DNA from: Salinimonas chungwhensis DSM 16280
GTDB taxonomy: Bacteria > Pseudomonadota > Gammaproteobacteria > Enterobacterales > Alteromonadaceae
DNA length: 64,000 nt
Direction of reading: 5' to 3'
Assembly (NCBI RefSeq): GCF_000378185.1
Contig: NZ_KB899378.1
Span: forward strand, 248,001-312,000
Positions within the stretch are counted from its first letter, which is position 1. Each line of letters begins with the position of its first letter. Made by a program: the position numbers and the translations under genes. The notes beneath the pieces were generated by a model. The model was not told the origin of the DNA. It saw only the letters and a list, made by a program, of their open reading frames with translations, and did not search any database. This document shows positions 1 to 8,207 of this stretch, piece by piece.

Positions 1-182
1 TGTCTGTAGCTCTGTGCGGTATTATCACCACTGATATCACCGGTAAAAATAATTGCATCCGGTGCTAAGTCGTTACTTAACCGCAAACACTGTGCCAGCG
101 TCTGATAAGGATTTATATCACCGTATACACATTTTGTAGTATCGGCCATCAAATGGCAGTCGGTAATCTGAATCAGCCGCAT
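1..182 (-). CDS. cpdA: 3',5'-cyclic-AMP phosphodiesterase CpdA, partial (N-terminal 60 residues)
   Basis: The reverse strand reads from an ATG at 182 to the window edge without a stop. It starts MRLIQITDCHLM, and a GD pair follows about 50 residues in. These are the first two metal-binding motifs (DxH, GD) of calcineurin-like phosphoesterases. CpdA hydrolyses cAMP in the cytoplasm and so dampens CRP signalling. The start codon shares one base with the stop of the DUF1249 gene upstream, and the order nudF-DUF1249-cpdA matches E. coli nudF-yqiB-cpdA, which supports the name. The rest of the gene, including the GNHD and GHxH motifs, lies outside the window. Confidence 0.85.
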   Translation of the reverse strand, partial: MRLIQITDCHLMADTTKCVYGDINPYQTLAQCLRLSNDLAPDAIIFTGDISGDNTAQSYR

Positions 183-628
183 CAGGCTTCGCTGGTGACT
201 CTTGGCTGGTGTTTCAGACAAAATTGCAGCCATTCCGCCAAAAAGATATTAACCATTTGCTTTTCGTTACGCTGGCGCATTTTGTTATTAGGATAATCGT
301 AAGACGCGGCAAACGCACCGGTATTCTGGCTACTGATAACTTCAGCTACCCGCGCATCATGATACAAGCGAACAGTCATAGATGGCTTTAGGTAGGCCGG
401 TGAATACGCGTTAACCTGGTCCACCGTTAATGTAGTAGTGTAGCGGGCCGCATCAGTAATCGTAATCCGATAGCTCAGTACATTCCTTACCGTAAACTCG
501 AACGTCATATCGGCAGTGTCACACTCAGGCAACACCCGTAAAAACTGGGCATAGTTCAATTCGCATACCGCCTGCATGCTAGGCAGGTTTGGCACATACT
601 TGCGGGTGAGCCGATTTGATATATTCAC
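182..628 (-). CDS. DUF1249 family protein (YqiB-like)
   Basis: A 148-residue cytoplasmic protein of the DUF1249/YqiB family, whose biochemical role is unknown. The family hallmark near the N-terminus, a short basic stretch followed by a proline and then CELNYAQFLRVLP, resembles E. coli YqiB. A longer frame opens at an ATG at 676, but that would overlap nudF by 52 bases. The GTG at 628 forms a GTGA overlap with the nudF stop and gives a product of normal family length, so I prefer it. The gene sits between nudF and cpdA with overlaps on both sides, so the three are almost certainly co-transcribed and translationally coupled. Confidence 0.85.
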   Translation of the reverse strand: MNISNRLTRKYVPNLPSMQAVCELNYAQFLRVLPECDTADMTFEFTVRNVLSYRITITDAARYTTTLTVDQVNAYSPAYLKPSMTVRLYHDARVAEVISSQNTGAFAASYDYPNNKMRQRNEKQMVNIFLAEWLQFCLKHQPRVTSEA

Positions 629-1251
629 GGTGTTTGCCAACTTTTCAGTAATTCCTGTTTGTTCATAAAAAACCATTGTAGCGCAATAATCGTTGCTGCA
701 TTGTCAATATGGCCATTTTTGAGCCATTCAAGCGCCTGACTTTCGTGAACCCTGTGCACGCAAATATCTTCTGATTCGCTATCCAGGCCATGAACACCGT
801 GCGCGGTGGTCGCATCAGTTTGGGCGACAAATATATCAATGCGTTCAGTGGTCCCGCCTGGACTGGATAAATACGACAGGGCCTTAGTTAATTGGTCAAA
901 TTCAATTCCTGCTTCCTCTTTAGCCTCTCTGTGGCAGACCGTTTCAGAGGTTTCACCCTCGTCAATAATACCGGCTACGATTTCAATCAGCCAGGGCTTA
1001 TCGCTGGTGGCCAGCGCGCCAATCCTGAATTGTTCGATGAGCACAAACTCATTCGTGTGCGGATCGTAAGGCAATACTGCTACGGCGTGGCCGCGCTCAA
1101 ATACTTCGCGTTTAACAGGACCACTCCAGCCACCATTAAATAATTTGTGGGTAAACTCATACTGTGTGGTTTTAAAAAAGCCTTCGTATAAAGGCCTGGT
1201 ACCTGAAACTTTAACATCGTCTGAGGTAAACCTGTGTATTTTATTGTTCAT
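625..1251 (-). CDS. nudF: ADP-ribose pyrophosphatase, Nudix family
   Basis: A 208-residue enzyme that splits ADP-ribose into AMP and ribose 5-phosphate, limiting free ADP-ribose in the cytoplasm. The complete Nudix box (Gx5Ex7REUxEExGU) lies at residues 94-116, with G94, E100, R108, E109, E112, E113 and G115 all present. A proline-rich segment with SSPGGTTE follows, as in E. coli NudF. The ATG at 1251 is preceded at suitable distance by an AAGGTGA ribosome binding site. It is the first gene of the nudF-DUF1249-cpdA operon and is divergent from tolC, with 267 bases between them. Confidence 0.95.
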   Translation of the reverse strand: MNNKIHRFTSDDVKVSGTRPLYEGFFKTTQYEFTHKLFNGGWSGPVKREVFERGHAVAVLPYDPHTNEFVLIEQFRIGALATSDKPWLIEIVAGIIDEGETSETVCHREAKEEAGIEFDQLTKALSYLSSPGGTTERIDIFVAQTDATTAHGVHGLDSESEDICVHRVHESQALEWLKNGHIDNAATIIALQWFFMNKQELLKSWQTP

Positions 1252-1518
1252 TTACATTCACCTTCGCATGTAAAAAAGATAAGATAGTGCCAGATGTGGT
1301 TTTTTGCATTGATATACCCAAGCTATCAAGGTGCAGGCGTGCTTATTTACCCACTGGTGGTTTTTATCTTCGGGGATAAGCATTACTGTGTATCACATTC
1401 TGTTACAGTTAAATACGCTTCGTAACGACATTGGACTACCGGATTGCATTTGATTTTCATACACTTGACAACCTAGAGCAGTCTGAAAGACGCAAAATTA
1501 ATACAGGAAGGCGAATTA

Positions 1519-2892
1519 ATGAAACGTACACTTCTGTCGCTAGTCATTAGCCTCGGTGTGACCACCTCTGCACTGGCAGACGACTTATTTCAGGTTTATC
1601 AGCAGGCGCTGAGTAACGATCCGGTCGTTAACAGAGCACAGGCTCAGCGGAATGCTGCTTTTGAAGCAATTCCCATCAGCCGGGCGAACCTGTTGCCGCA
1701 GATTTCAGGCGCTGTGAATTATTCGCAGGCAACGCGGGAGAACACTCAGTTTGCCGGTGATCAGGAAAACGTTACGCTGATCACGCTGGACACCGATACT
1801 GAAACTCTACAGTACGGGTTGGACTTGTCTATGTCGCTGTACGATCATGCCAACTGGGTCGGGCTTGACCGGGCGGAGAAATCCGCTGAGCAAAGTGATG
1901 CGCAACTTGCTGCGGCTATGCAGGAACTGATTGTGCGTACCGTGAACGCGTATTTTGATGTGTTAAGGGCAAAGGATAACCTGGAGTTTGTCGGCGCAGA
2001 AAAGCGTGCTATCAAGCGTCAGCTTGAACAAACCAAACAACGCTTTGAAGTTGGCCTGACGGCCATTACCGATGTTCATGAAGCACAGGCCAACTATGAT
2101 AATACGGTAGCGCAGGAAATTCAGGCAGAGAACCAGGTCGAGCTTGCGCTTGAAGCATTACGGGTAATAACCGGTGAATATCACGATCGTCTCTACCCGT
2201 TAGATACCGATTCGTTTTCTGCCACCATGCCCAGCCCTGCTGATCCGGAAAAATGGCTGGAAATTGCTGAAGACAAAAATCTGTTGCTGCTGGTGGACCG
2301 ACTTGCAGTAGATATCGCCAAAGAAGATATAAGCCAGGCCCGTGCGGGGCATTACCCCACACTGGGACTGACGGCCTCAGCAAACCGTACCAAGAATGAT
2401 ATCTCTGGCGATCGCATCGACTTCGAAACCCCCTATCTGGATGATTACAGAGTAGGTGTAAACCTGAATATTCCGATTTTCCAGGGGTTACGCGTCAGCA
2501 GCCAGACAGAACAGGCAAAACACCTGTACATTGCAGCCAGTCAGGATGTTGAGCAGACCTACCGCCAGACGGTGCAGTCGGTGCGCAGTTCCTACAACGA
2601 TATTATGGCAGCCATATCCACTATACGTGCGCTGGAACAGGCGGTAGTGTCGGCACAAAGTGCATTGAAAGCCACAGAGGCGGGCTTTGATGTTGGCACC
2701 CGAACCATCGTGGATGTTCTGGATAGCACCAGAAACCTGTTTAATGCCCGTAGTAATCTTGCCGGTGCCAGGTATGACTTTATCCAGGCGGTTGTGTCAT
2801 TGAAACAAGCCGCTGGCACGTTAACCAGTGAAGATGTAAAGATGATCAACAAGGGTTTACAACCGCCACAGGCGGCGACATCAGGTAATTAA
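1519..2892 (+). CDS. tolC: TolC family outer membrane channel protein
   Basis: A 457-residue outer membrane efflux duct that docks with inner-membrane pumps (RND, ABC or MFS) to export drugs and proteins. A signal peptide covers residues 1-20 and ends in ALA before DD. The two OEP repeats follow, rich in long helices, with the typical RAKDNLEFVGAEKRA and GTRTIVDVLDSTRNLF segments. Length is close to the mature E. coli TolC plus signal. The start has a strong AGGAAGG ribosome binding site. The nudF-tolC divergent arrangement is conserved with E. coli, which favours true TolC over a cassette-specific homologue. A strong terminator follows. Confidence 0.95.
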   Translation: MKRTLLSLVISLGVTTSALADDLFQVYQQALSNDPVVNRAQAQRNAAFEAIPISRANLLPQISGAVNYSQATRENTQFAGDQENVTLITLDTDTETLQYGLDLSMSLYDHANWVGLDRAEKSAEQSDAQLAAAMQELIVRTVNAYFDVLRAKDNLEFVGAEKRAIKRQLEQTKQRFEVGLTAITDVHEAQANYDNTVAQEIQAENQVELALEALRVITGEYHDRLYPLDTDSFSATMPSPADPEKWLEIAEDKNLLLLVDRLAVDIAKEDISQARAGHYPTLGLTASANRTKNDISGDRIDFETPYLDDYRVGVNLNIPIFQGLRVSSQTEQAKHLYIAASQDVEQTYRQTVQSVRSSYNDIMAAISTIRALEQAVVSAQSALKATEAGFDVGTRTIVDVLDSTRNLFNARSNLAGARYDFIQAVVSLKQAAGTLTSEDVKMINKGLQPPQAATSGN

Positions 2893-2906
2893 CCCATAAT
2901 GGAATT

Positions 2907-2933
2907 AAAAAAGGGGCCTGAGGCCCCTTTTTT
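2907..2933 (+). terminator. Rho-independent terminator after tolC
   Basis: A GC-rich hairpin with arms AGGGGCCT and AGGCCCCT is flanked by an A run on the left and a T run on the right, so it could stop transcription in both directions. It lies 15 bases after the tolC stop and also faces the small minus-strand frame ending at 2977. Confidence 0.9.
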
Positions 2934-2976
2934 AATACTTTTTTTAGTCGGTGCGTCCGATGATGCATGAGCAGTG

Positions 2977-3135
2977 CTAAGAGGCCACCTTTCGATTGAC
3001 CATTTCAAGCAAGCCGGACAAGGACTTAATTTTTACTTTAAGTTCACCAACCGTTTTTGGCTCAGGGGTGAAGTGCTCAAGCTCCTGAGTAAACTGGTTT
3101 AGTTTGCGTCGCAACGTTTCAAGATCAGGTTCCAT
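2977..3135 (-). CDS. Hypothetical small protein (about 52 residues, helical)
   Basis: An unrecognised small protein. From the ATG at 3135 it is 52 residues with heptad-like leucines in two predicted helices (LRRKLNQFTQELEHF and LKVKIKSLSGLLEMVNRK), joined by a proline-rich turn. It has no membrane segment. The frame stays open up to 3225, and another ATG lies at 3153. I chose 3135 because GAG-containing Shine-Dalgarno-like bases precede it and because the upstream residues look like untranslated sequence. It reads toward the tolC terminator and is divergent from the channel gene. It could also be a chance frame; coding character is plausible, not proven. Confidence 0.45.
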   Translation of the reverse strand: MEPDLETLRRKLNQFTQELEHFTPEPKTVGELKVKIKSLSGLLEMVNRKVAS

Positions 3136-3162
3136 TGATATTCTCGTTTCCATACGGACAGG

Positions 3163-3168
3163 TATAAT
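3163..3168 (+). promoter_or_regulatory. Possible -10 element for the ion channel gene
   Basis: A perfect TATAAT lies 77 bases before the ATG of the channel gene. No good -35 hexamer sits at 16-18 bases. A TTGATA is present but 22 bases away, so the assignment is tentative. Confidence 0.35.
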
Positions 3169-3244
3169 GATAATAGTGTAGCACTTAAACACTTTTTGCA
3201 ATAACGCACCTAGCCACCAAATCATCTACTGAGAAGTAAGTTAC

Positions 3245-4072
3245 ATGCAAGCCGCTCAATTACAACGTAAATTTGAAGCCATTCGGGCAAATAAAATTTT
3301 TGAAACCTTTGTGATTTGCGTCATTATTGTGTCGGCTTTGTTAGTCGGCGCAAAGACGTATGATATGCCACGTGGGGTTGCCTCGCTGACTTTAATCCTT
3401 GATTGGTTTATCAGCATCTTCTTTCTTACAGAAATTACTATTCGATTTCTTGGTGAACGCCGTAAGCGGGATTTCTTCAAAAATTTCTGGAACTGGTTCG
3501 ATACGCTCATCGTAGTGGTATCTCTTATTCCAGCAGAAAGTACTGACCTGGCCATTATAGGGCGACTGGTCAGGGTATTTCGCGTATTACGGATGATTTC
3601 AATTATCCCTGAGCTGCGAATCTTACTGGTCTCGCTGGTCAAAGCGCTCCCGCAGCTTGCCTACGTAATGTTGCTGATGTTTATCATATTCTATATCTAT
3701 GCCGCTATCGGCAGCACCTTATTTGAAAATGTAAATCCCGACCTGTGGGGCGATATTGCCATTTCACTGCTGACCCTATTTCGTGTCATGACCTTTGAAG
3801 ACTGGACGGATGTTATGTATGAAACCATGGACGTGTATCCGTTCAGCTGGTTCTACTATATCACCTTCATCTTTTTCACCGCGTTTGCCTTTCTTAATAT
3901 GGTTATCGGGATCGTGGTCAATGTCATGGAACAGGAAAACGCAAAAGCCCGGATTGAAGAACAAAAAGAAAACCCGGAGCCTACCCTGCGCGATGTCATG
4001 GACGAACTTAACGCGCTTAAAGCTGCAATAGACAAACAACAACCTGGCGGTAAAAATAGCCGGCAAGAATAA
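3245..4072 (+). CDS. Voltage-gated cation channel (ion transporter, NaChBac-like fold)
   Basis: A 275-residue single-repeat six-helix channel expected to form tetramers in the inner membrane. S1-S3 span about residues 18-95. S4 carries arginines at 107, 110, 113 and 116, the regular every-third spacing of a voltage sensor. S5 lies near 135-158, the pore helix near 172-182, and S6 near 202-228. The selectivity filter reads TFEDWTD (183-189), compared with TLESWS in sodium channels of the family. The two extra aspartates match the positions changed in engineered calcium-selective variants, so calcium or mixed permeation is inferred. A charged, helical C-terminal tail (229-265) probably forms the usual tetrameric coiled coil. 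Physiological role unknown. Confidence 0.85.
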   Translation: MQAAQLQRKFEAIRANKIFETFVICVIIVSALLVGAKTYDMPRGVASLTLILDWFISIFFLTEITIRFLGERRKRDFFKNFWNWFDTLIVVVSLIPAESTDLAIIGRLVRVFRVLRMISIIPELRILLVSLVKALPQLAYVMLLMFIIFYIYAAIGSTLFENVNPDLWGDIAISLLTLFRVMTFEDWTDVMYETMDVYPFSWFYYITFIFFTAFAFLNMVIGIVVNVMEQENAKARIEEQKENPEPTLRDVMDELNALKAAIDKQQPGGKNSRQE

Positions 4073-4108
4073 TGGTTTGCATACAGCGGTAATTTCGGCC
4101 TGAGTAAA

Positions 4109-4151
4109 GGAAAACTGATTACGTCCTCCTAAGACCCGCAATCAGTTTTCC
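4109..4151. repeat. 12-bp perfect inverted repeat with 19-base loop
   Basis: GGAAAACTGATT at 4109-4120 is exactly complementary to AATCAGTTTTCC at 4140-4151. It lies between the convergent channel and YrhK genes and includes the YrhK stop region. It probably acts as a bidirectional 3'-end hairpin, although there is no T run. Confidence 0.5.
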
Positions 4152-4417
4152 CAATGACTTGCTGGCAGTTTTTTAATATGCAGGTGACTGGCCAGGCGAA
4201 TTGTCGGCCTGATAAGAAATTGAAAGCTACCAATAATAAACAGCCATATGGCGGCTTTTTCGTAATCGGGAAATAAAAATAATACACTGCCTGCCAAAAA
4301 CCACACAGCAACCAGAAAATCATTAAAAATACTCGCCACTTCGTAGCGGCGTCGCAGGACAAGTTCTTCATTGCCCATATGAACCGTAAGCGGATTATCA
4401 ATATTTTTTTGTGCCAT
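4142..4417 (-). CDS. YrhK family membrane protein
   Basis: A 91-residue protein matching the YrhK domain. An LRRRYEVASIFNDFLVAVWF segment leads into a first membrane helix (about 32-50), followed by a second helix (about 55-72) ending in the family hallmark GSFQFLIRPTIRL. Function is unknown for the family; it occurs alone or fused in marine bacteria. It is divergent from the antiporter gene, with 171 bases between the starts, and convergent with the channel gene. An overlapping frame at 4129-4401 on the same strand is a shadow. Confidence 0.8.
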   Translation of the reverse strand: MAQKNIDNPLTVHMGNEELVLRRRYEVASIFNDFLVAVWFLAGSVLFLFPDYEKAAIWLFIIGSFQFLIRPTIRLASHLHIKKLPASHWEN

Positions 4418-4539
4418 AGCGAACTCTGATCTCCTGATTACTTGCGGGCTTTATGCACTGCACCATTAACATATTTCTTCACGTTGTGAAAACCGCCGCC
4501 CCTTAATTTAATCAGTGCACCTTGCAGTTTTACTCAAAA

Positions 4540-4560
4540 CGATAATACTTCTTATTATCG
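4540..4560. repeat. 8-bp perfect palindrome in the antiporter 5' region
   Basis: CGATAATA and TATTATCG are separated by five bases. The repeat lies about 29 bases before the chosen antiporter start and could be an operator or an mRNA leader hairpin. Confidence 0.4.
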
Positions 4561-4588
4561 AGTGTGCAGTTCGCGCATAAAGGTGATC

Positions 4589-6259
4589 ATGAAAGAGCTT
4601 ATTGCCCAGTCCAGCTTTTTTGAAATTACGATACTGCTTGCACTTGCTGCTACGCTGGGGCTGGTTGGTATTCTTTTACGTCAGCCCCTCGTAGTTAGTT
4701 TTGTTGCGTTGGGGATTGCCACCGGCCCAACCGCATTGGATCTGGTGCATTCCCAGGAAAAAATTAACCTTCTTTCTGAGCTTGGCATCGCCTTGCTGCT
4801 TTTTCTTGTTGGCATAAAACTAGATCTTAAACTGATTAAATCCATCGGTGCGGTTTCTCTGGCAACCGGTCTGGGTCAGGTTTTTTTTACATCTCTTATT
4901 GGTTTTCTACTGGGGCTGGCGCTGGGTTTCGACGTAATCGCAAGTCTGTACATTGGTGTAGCACTGACATTTTCATCTACTATTATCATCGTCAAGCTGC
5001 TCTCCGATAAACATGAAATCGATACACTTCACGGGAAAATTGCACTGGGCTTTCTTATTGTTCAGGATTTAGTAGTCGTTCTGGCTATGATTGTACTGGC
5101 CAGTTTCGCCGTAGGTAATGCTGATGTTACTGCCAAAGGCAGCCTTGCTCCGGAGCAGGCATTGCTCTCCATTGTAGGGTTGCTGGCTTTTATCGGTTTA
5201 TTCATTCGCTTTGTGGCCAATCCATTGAGCAGGATGCTGGCCCACGTCCCCGAGTTACTCCTTATTTTTTCTGTGGCGATGGCTACCATGATGGCCTCGG
5301 TAGGGAAGTACATCGGGCTTGGTATGGAGGTAGGAGGTTTACTTGCGGGGGTGGCCTTGGCCTCAACGCCGTATCGGGAAGCCATTTCCACCCGCCTTGC
5401 TCCCTTAAGAGACTTTCTCCTGCTGTTCTTTTTTATTGGCCTGGGCGCACAGCTGCATTTATCAGATTTGGGCGCACACCTGGCAGCGTCTTTATTGTTC
5501 TCCGCGTTTGTATTAATCGGTAACCCGCTGATCGTACTGGCTATTATGGGCGCCATGGGGTATCGCAAGCGCACAGGCTTCCTGGCGGGGCTGACAGTGG
5601 CGCAGATCAGCGAGTTTTCCCTTATCTTTATCGCCATGGGGGTGACAATCGGCCATGTTCAGCAAGATGTCATGGGGCTGGTAACGTTGGTGGGTATTAT
5701 CACCATCGCGTTATCCACTTACATGATCACCTACTCCCACACTCTGTATGGTTTTTTTGAAAAATATCTGACGGTTTTTGAAAGAACCTCGGTGTCAGAA
5801 AACCAAACCATCGACCATACAACGGCGACCATTAAGCCAGAGATTATGATTTTCGGGTTAGGCCGGCTCGGCCGATCCTTATTAGCCACATGGCAACAAA
5901 AAGGGACCCCGGTGCTGGGAATTGATGTCAATCCGGCGGAAGTTCAGCAACTCGTGGGTCAGTCATTACCTGCAATTTACGGTGATGTTACCGATGGAGA
6001 ATTGGTCAGTGAGCTTCCTTTTGAAAAAACGGAATGGGTTATCTGTACCTTTCCCTGGCATCACACCGGACTGACCTTTGATGATGGTCGACATGCACTT
6101 TTACAAACCCTCAGGCGGCTCAGTTACACCGGTAAAACCATTGCTATAGCGCATTCAGAAAGAGATGTGAAAAGACTTAACGAAGCTGGCTTTGATATAG
6201 TGATCAGCCCTCACGCTATCTCAGCCAGTGTCATTTGTGACCTTGTTAAAGATCAGTAA
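4589..6259 (+). CDS. CPA2 family monovalent cation:proton antiporter with NAD-binding RCK domain
   Basis: A 556-residue inner-membrane protein. About twelve hydrophobic helices (residues 8-385) form the Na+/H+ exchanger domain, including the FLVQDLVVVLAMI helix. A cytoplasmic TrkA-N/RCK domain follows from about 420, with the Rossmann motif GLGRLGRSL and an acidic residue (GIDV) at the end of strand two. KefB/KefC-type transporters with this layout exchange K+ or Na+ for H+ under nucleotide control. The frame opens at 4562, but the ATG at 4589 has an AAAGGTG ribosome binding site and begins at the natural helix. The C-terminal RCK_C part is absent. The universal stress protein gene follows at 27 bases, suggesting one operon. 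Confidence 0.85.
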   Translation: MKELIAQSSFFEITILLALAATLGLVGILLRQPLVVSFVALGIATGPTALDLVHSQEKINLLSELGIALLLFLVGIKLDLKLIKSIGAVSLATGLGQVFFTSLIGFLLGLALGFDVIASLYIGVALTFSSTIIIVKLLSDKHEIDTLHGKIALGFLIVQDLVVVLAMIVLASFAVGNADVTAKGSLAPEQALLSIVGLLAFIGLFIRFVANPLSRMLAHVPELLLIFSVAMATMMASVGKYIGLGMEVGGLLAGVALASTPYREAISTRLAPLRDFLLLFFFIGLGAQLHLSDLGAHLAASLLFSAFVLIGNPLIVLAIMGAMGYRKRTGFLAGLTVAQISEFSLIFIAMGVTIGHVQQDVMGLVTLVGIITIALSTYMITYSHTLYGFFEKYLTVFERTSVSENQTIDHTTATIKPEIMIFGLGRLGRSLLATWQQKGTPVLGIDVNPAEVQQLVGQSLPAIYGDVTDGELVSELPFEKTEWVICTFPWHHTGLTFDDGRHALLQTLRRLSYTGKTIAIAHSERDVKRLNEAGFDIVISPHAISASVICDLVKDQ

Positions 6260-6286
6260 TTGTTACAGCCGAAAAGGCCAGATACT

Positions 6287-7252
6287 ATGCCACAGCCATT
6301 AATCAGACTAATGCTGGTAGTGACCGACCCAGTAAATATAACGGGTTCGCTTATCAGTGATACTATTCGCTTAGCAATTAACAAAGAAGCTGAATTGAAC
6401 ATTCTTTGTGTCTTGCCTGAAATAGCTGAACATTACGCATCGCTGGATATTCCAAAGACAGAGCAGTCAGCAATCAGTACTGCCCGTTCGCACCTTCAGC
6501 ATCATATTGATGCTCTCGATACGCAGTGTAATATTCCGGCTGACAAGCTTAGCGTCGATGTTGTATTTGGAAAGCCTTTTATCGAGATAATTCGTCACTG
6601 TAAAAACCGAAAGATTAGTCTGGTAATAAAAGAAGCAACTAAAGAGAGCTGGTTACGTCGCATGTTAGGCAGCAGCGATATGCATCTTCTCAGAAAATGT
6701 CCTGTACCGGTTTTATTGCTTCGGGAACCCGCTTTACCCCCGCCTGAAAATATTCTTATCGCAGTAGATTTTGACCGGGACGATCCGGAACTAGCTTACG
6801 ATCCTCTTAATAAACGTATGCTGGAGCTCAGTATTGCGCTATTCGACTCATCAACCACACATTATACTCTGCTCAATGTGTACGCATCCCCTCAGGCGGG
6901 CTTTGTGGGCCTGTTTGCTGATGATCCGGAAACCGCGATGGCGTCCCTGGAAGCTGACGAAAAGCGTTTTAAACAGGGAGAGCTCAATATGTTGCTTCAC
7001 TACCTGCAAGCGTCTTACATATCTCCTCCTGTATTTAAAAGAGTGTTCACATCGCTGATCCAGGGACGAGCGGAAGAGCAAATTCCTCGTCAGGTACAGC
7101 AATCGGGCTGTGATCTTCTGGTTATGGGCACGGTGGCTCGCACCGGGATCCCCGGATTGCTGATTGGGAACACCGCTGAAGATGTTCTGCTTGATATCAG
7201 CTGCAATGTTCTTGCTCTGAAACCGCCAGGTTTTGTCTCGCCTGTTACATAA
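6287..7252 (+). CDS. Tandem universal stress protein (two UspA domains)
   Basis: A 321-residue soluble protein with two UspA folds (about 1-145 and 155-315). The second domain keeps the ATP-binding pattern G-2x-G-9x-G-(S/T), seen in MGTVARTGIPGLLIGNTAE. The first domain has LRRMLGSSDMHLLRK at the same place and lacks the first glycines, so only the second half is expected to bind nucleotide well. A TTG upstream extends the frame, but the ATG at 6287 has an AAGG site and starts at the first strand (PLIRLMLVVTD). Its position right after the antiporter suggests it modulates or senses the state of ion transport; that role is inferred. Confidence 0.85.
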   Translation: MPQPLIRLMLVVTDPVNITGSLISDTIRLAINKEAELNILCVLPEIAEHYASLDIPKTEQSAISTARSHLQHHIDALDTQCNIPADKLSVDVVFGKPFIEIIRHCKNRKISLVIKEATKESWLRRMLGSSDMHLLRKCPVPVLLLREPALPPPENILIAVDFDRDDPELAYDPLNKRMLELSIALFDSSTTHYTLLNVYASPQAGFVGLFADDPETAMASLEADEKRFKQGELNMLLHYLQASYISPPVFKRVFTSLIQGRAEEQIPRQVQQSGCDLLVMGTVARTGIPGLLIGNTAEDVLLDISCNVLALKPPGFVSPVT

Positions 7253-7279
7253 AGCTGCGCAACCGGGTTGCGAGCCTGG

Positions 7280-7633
7280 TTAAAATTTACCGATGGCTGC
7301 TAAAAACCGACGTAGCTCTTCCGACTGGTATTGTTTGTTCGTTTGAATGTAAATCCATAGCTTGATGGTGGTTTGTGCCTGAAAACTGAGAATAAGACAT
7401 ACCCCCCAGAAAACAGGATCCCTGGTATGAACGAGAAAAAACTGATAACCGCAAAACAATAATGCAGCGGTAAACAAAAAAGCCAGTATATAACCCAGCA
7501 TCATCGGTCTTTTCGACGGTGACGAAAAGCCGGTTTTCAGATAATCGGCAAAGCTCTCGTCACCCTTAATCAAACTATCAAGGTGTGCCGTTTCCTGAGC
7601 CAGCTTGCTACGCAGGTCATTGTCTTTAGACAT
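7280..7633 (-). CDS. Small membrane protein paired with the sigma factor (DUF6768-like)
   Basis: A 117-residue protein. It has a soluble N-terminal 40 residues, two membrane helices (about 45-67 and 72-92), and a C-terminal tail with KLWIYIQTNKQYQSEELRRF. The KLW...N...EELRR pattern resembles DUF6768 proteins, which often sit beside sigma-70-like genes; that match is from memory and moderate. The start overlaps the end of the sigma gene region: the sigma stop TGA lies one base before this ATG, and GGGGA in the sigma tail serves as ribosome binding site, so the two are translationally coupled. An anti-sigma role is inferred. No zinc-binding HxxxCxxC motif is present. Confidence 0.7.
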   Translation of the reverse strand: MSKDNDLRSKLAQETAHLDSLIKGDESFADYLKTGFSSPSKRPMMLGYILAFLFTAALLFCGYQFFLVHTRDPVFWGVCLILSFQAQTTIKLWIYIQTNKQYQSEELRRFLAAIGKF

Positions 7634-7634
7634 A

Positions 7635-8192
7635 TCATTCCCCTTCGTGATTGATGGAATTAGTGGATAAGGCCTCTCGCATCAGCGTGCGTGCTCTGGA
7701 TAGCCTTGACTTGACGGTTCCCTCTGGCAGGCAAATAGTCAGCGCTGTTTCTGCCACGGACAGGCCGTTTATATAGTGGAGTACAGTTACTTCCATTTCG
7801 TTTTCCGGCAAACTTGTTACCAGTGAAACAATACTGCTGACCTCCAGGTTTCGGGCTGCAGCTTGCTCATCTGCAATATCCTTATGCTCGATGCGTTTTT
7901 CATGAATGCGCTTAGCGCAATCGATAATCTCCCAATGTAAAGCCCGAAACAGCCAGCTTTTGAACAGATAATTGTTATTTAACCGCCTCAGGCGTTTCTC
8001 AATTTTAACCCATACATTTTGAACTACGTCTTCTGCAATCATCACATTTTTGGTTTTAAGCAGGGCGTAGCGTTTCATAGGTAAGTAAAATATATTATAA
8101 AGTCGTATAATGGCGTCTTTATCACCGCCTTTGGCCTGGAAAACCAGAAAGCTGATAGCTTCCTCATTAGGATCTTCACTGAGTTTTTTCAT
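7635..8192 (-). CDS. ECF-like RNA polymerase sigma-70 factor
   Basis: A 185-residue sigma factor with region 2 at about residues 25-100 (AEDVVQNVWVKI, then FKSWLFRALHWEIIDCAKR) and region 4 at about 125-178. Region 4 has the helix-turn-helix GLSVAETALTICLPEGTVKSRLSRAR. Region 3 is absent, as in ECF factors. Two starts are possible, an ATG at 8192 and a GTG at 8207; neither has a good ribosome binding site, and I take the ATG. It is coupled to the membrane protein downstream, a typical sigma/regulator pair. Target genes cannot be read from the window. Confidence 0.85.
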   Translation of the reverse strand: MKKLSEDPNEEAISFLVFQAKGGDKDAIIRLYNIFYLPMKRYALLKTKNVMIAEDVVQNVWVKIEKRLRRLNNNYLFKSWLFRALHWEIIDCAKRIHEKRIEHKDIADEQAAARNLEVSSIVSLVTSLPENEMEVTVLHYINGLSVAETALTICLPEGTVKSRLSRARTLMREALSTNSINHEGE

Positions 8193-8207
8193 TGGCGAAC
8201 CGGCCAC

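Noticed and set aside
625..676. ATG start at 676 for the DUF1249 gene
   Set aside because: It would overlap nudF by 52 bases and add 16 residues not seen in the family; the GTG at 628 overlaps the nudF stop by four bases and fits better.
1309..1329. TTGATA/TATCAA inverted repeat between nudF and tolC as an operator
   Set aside because: Arms of only six AT-rich bases with a nine-base gap are expected by chance in such spacer.
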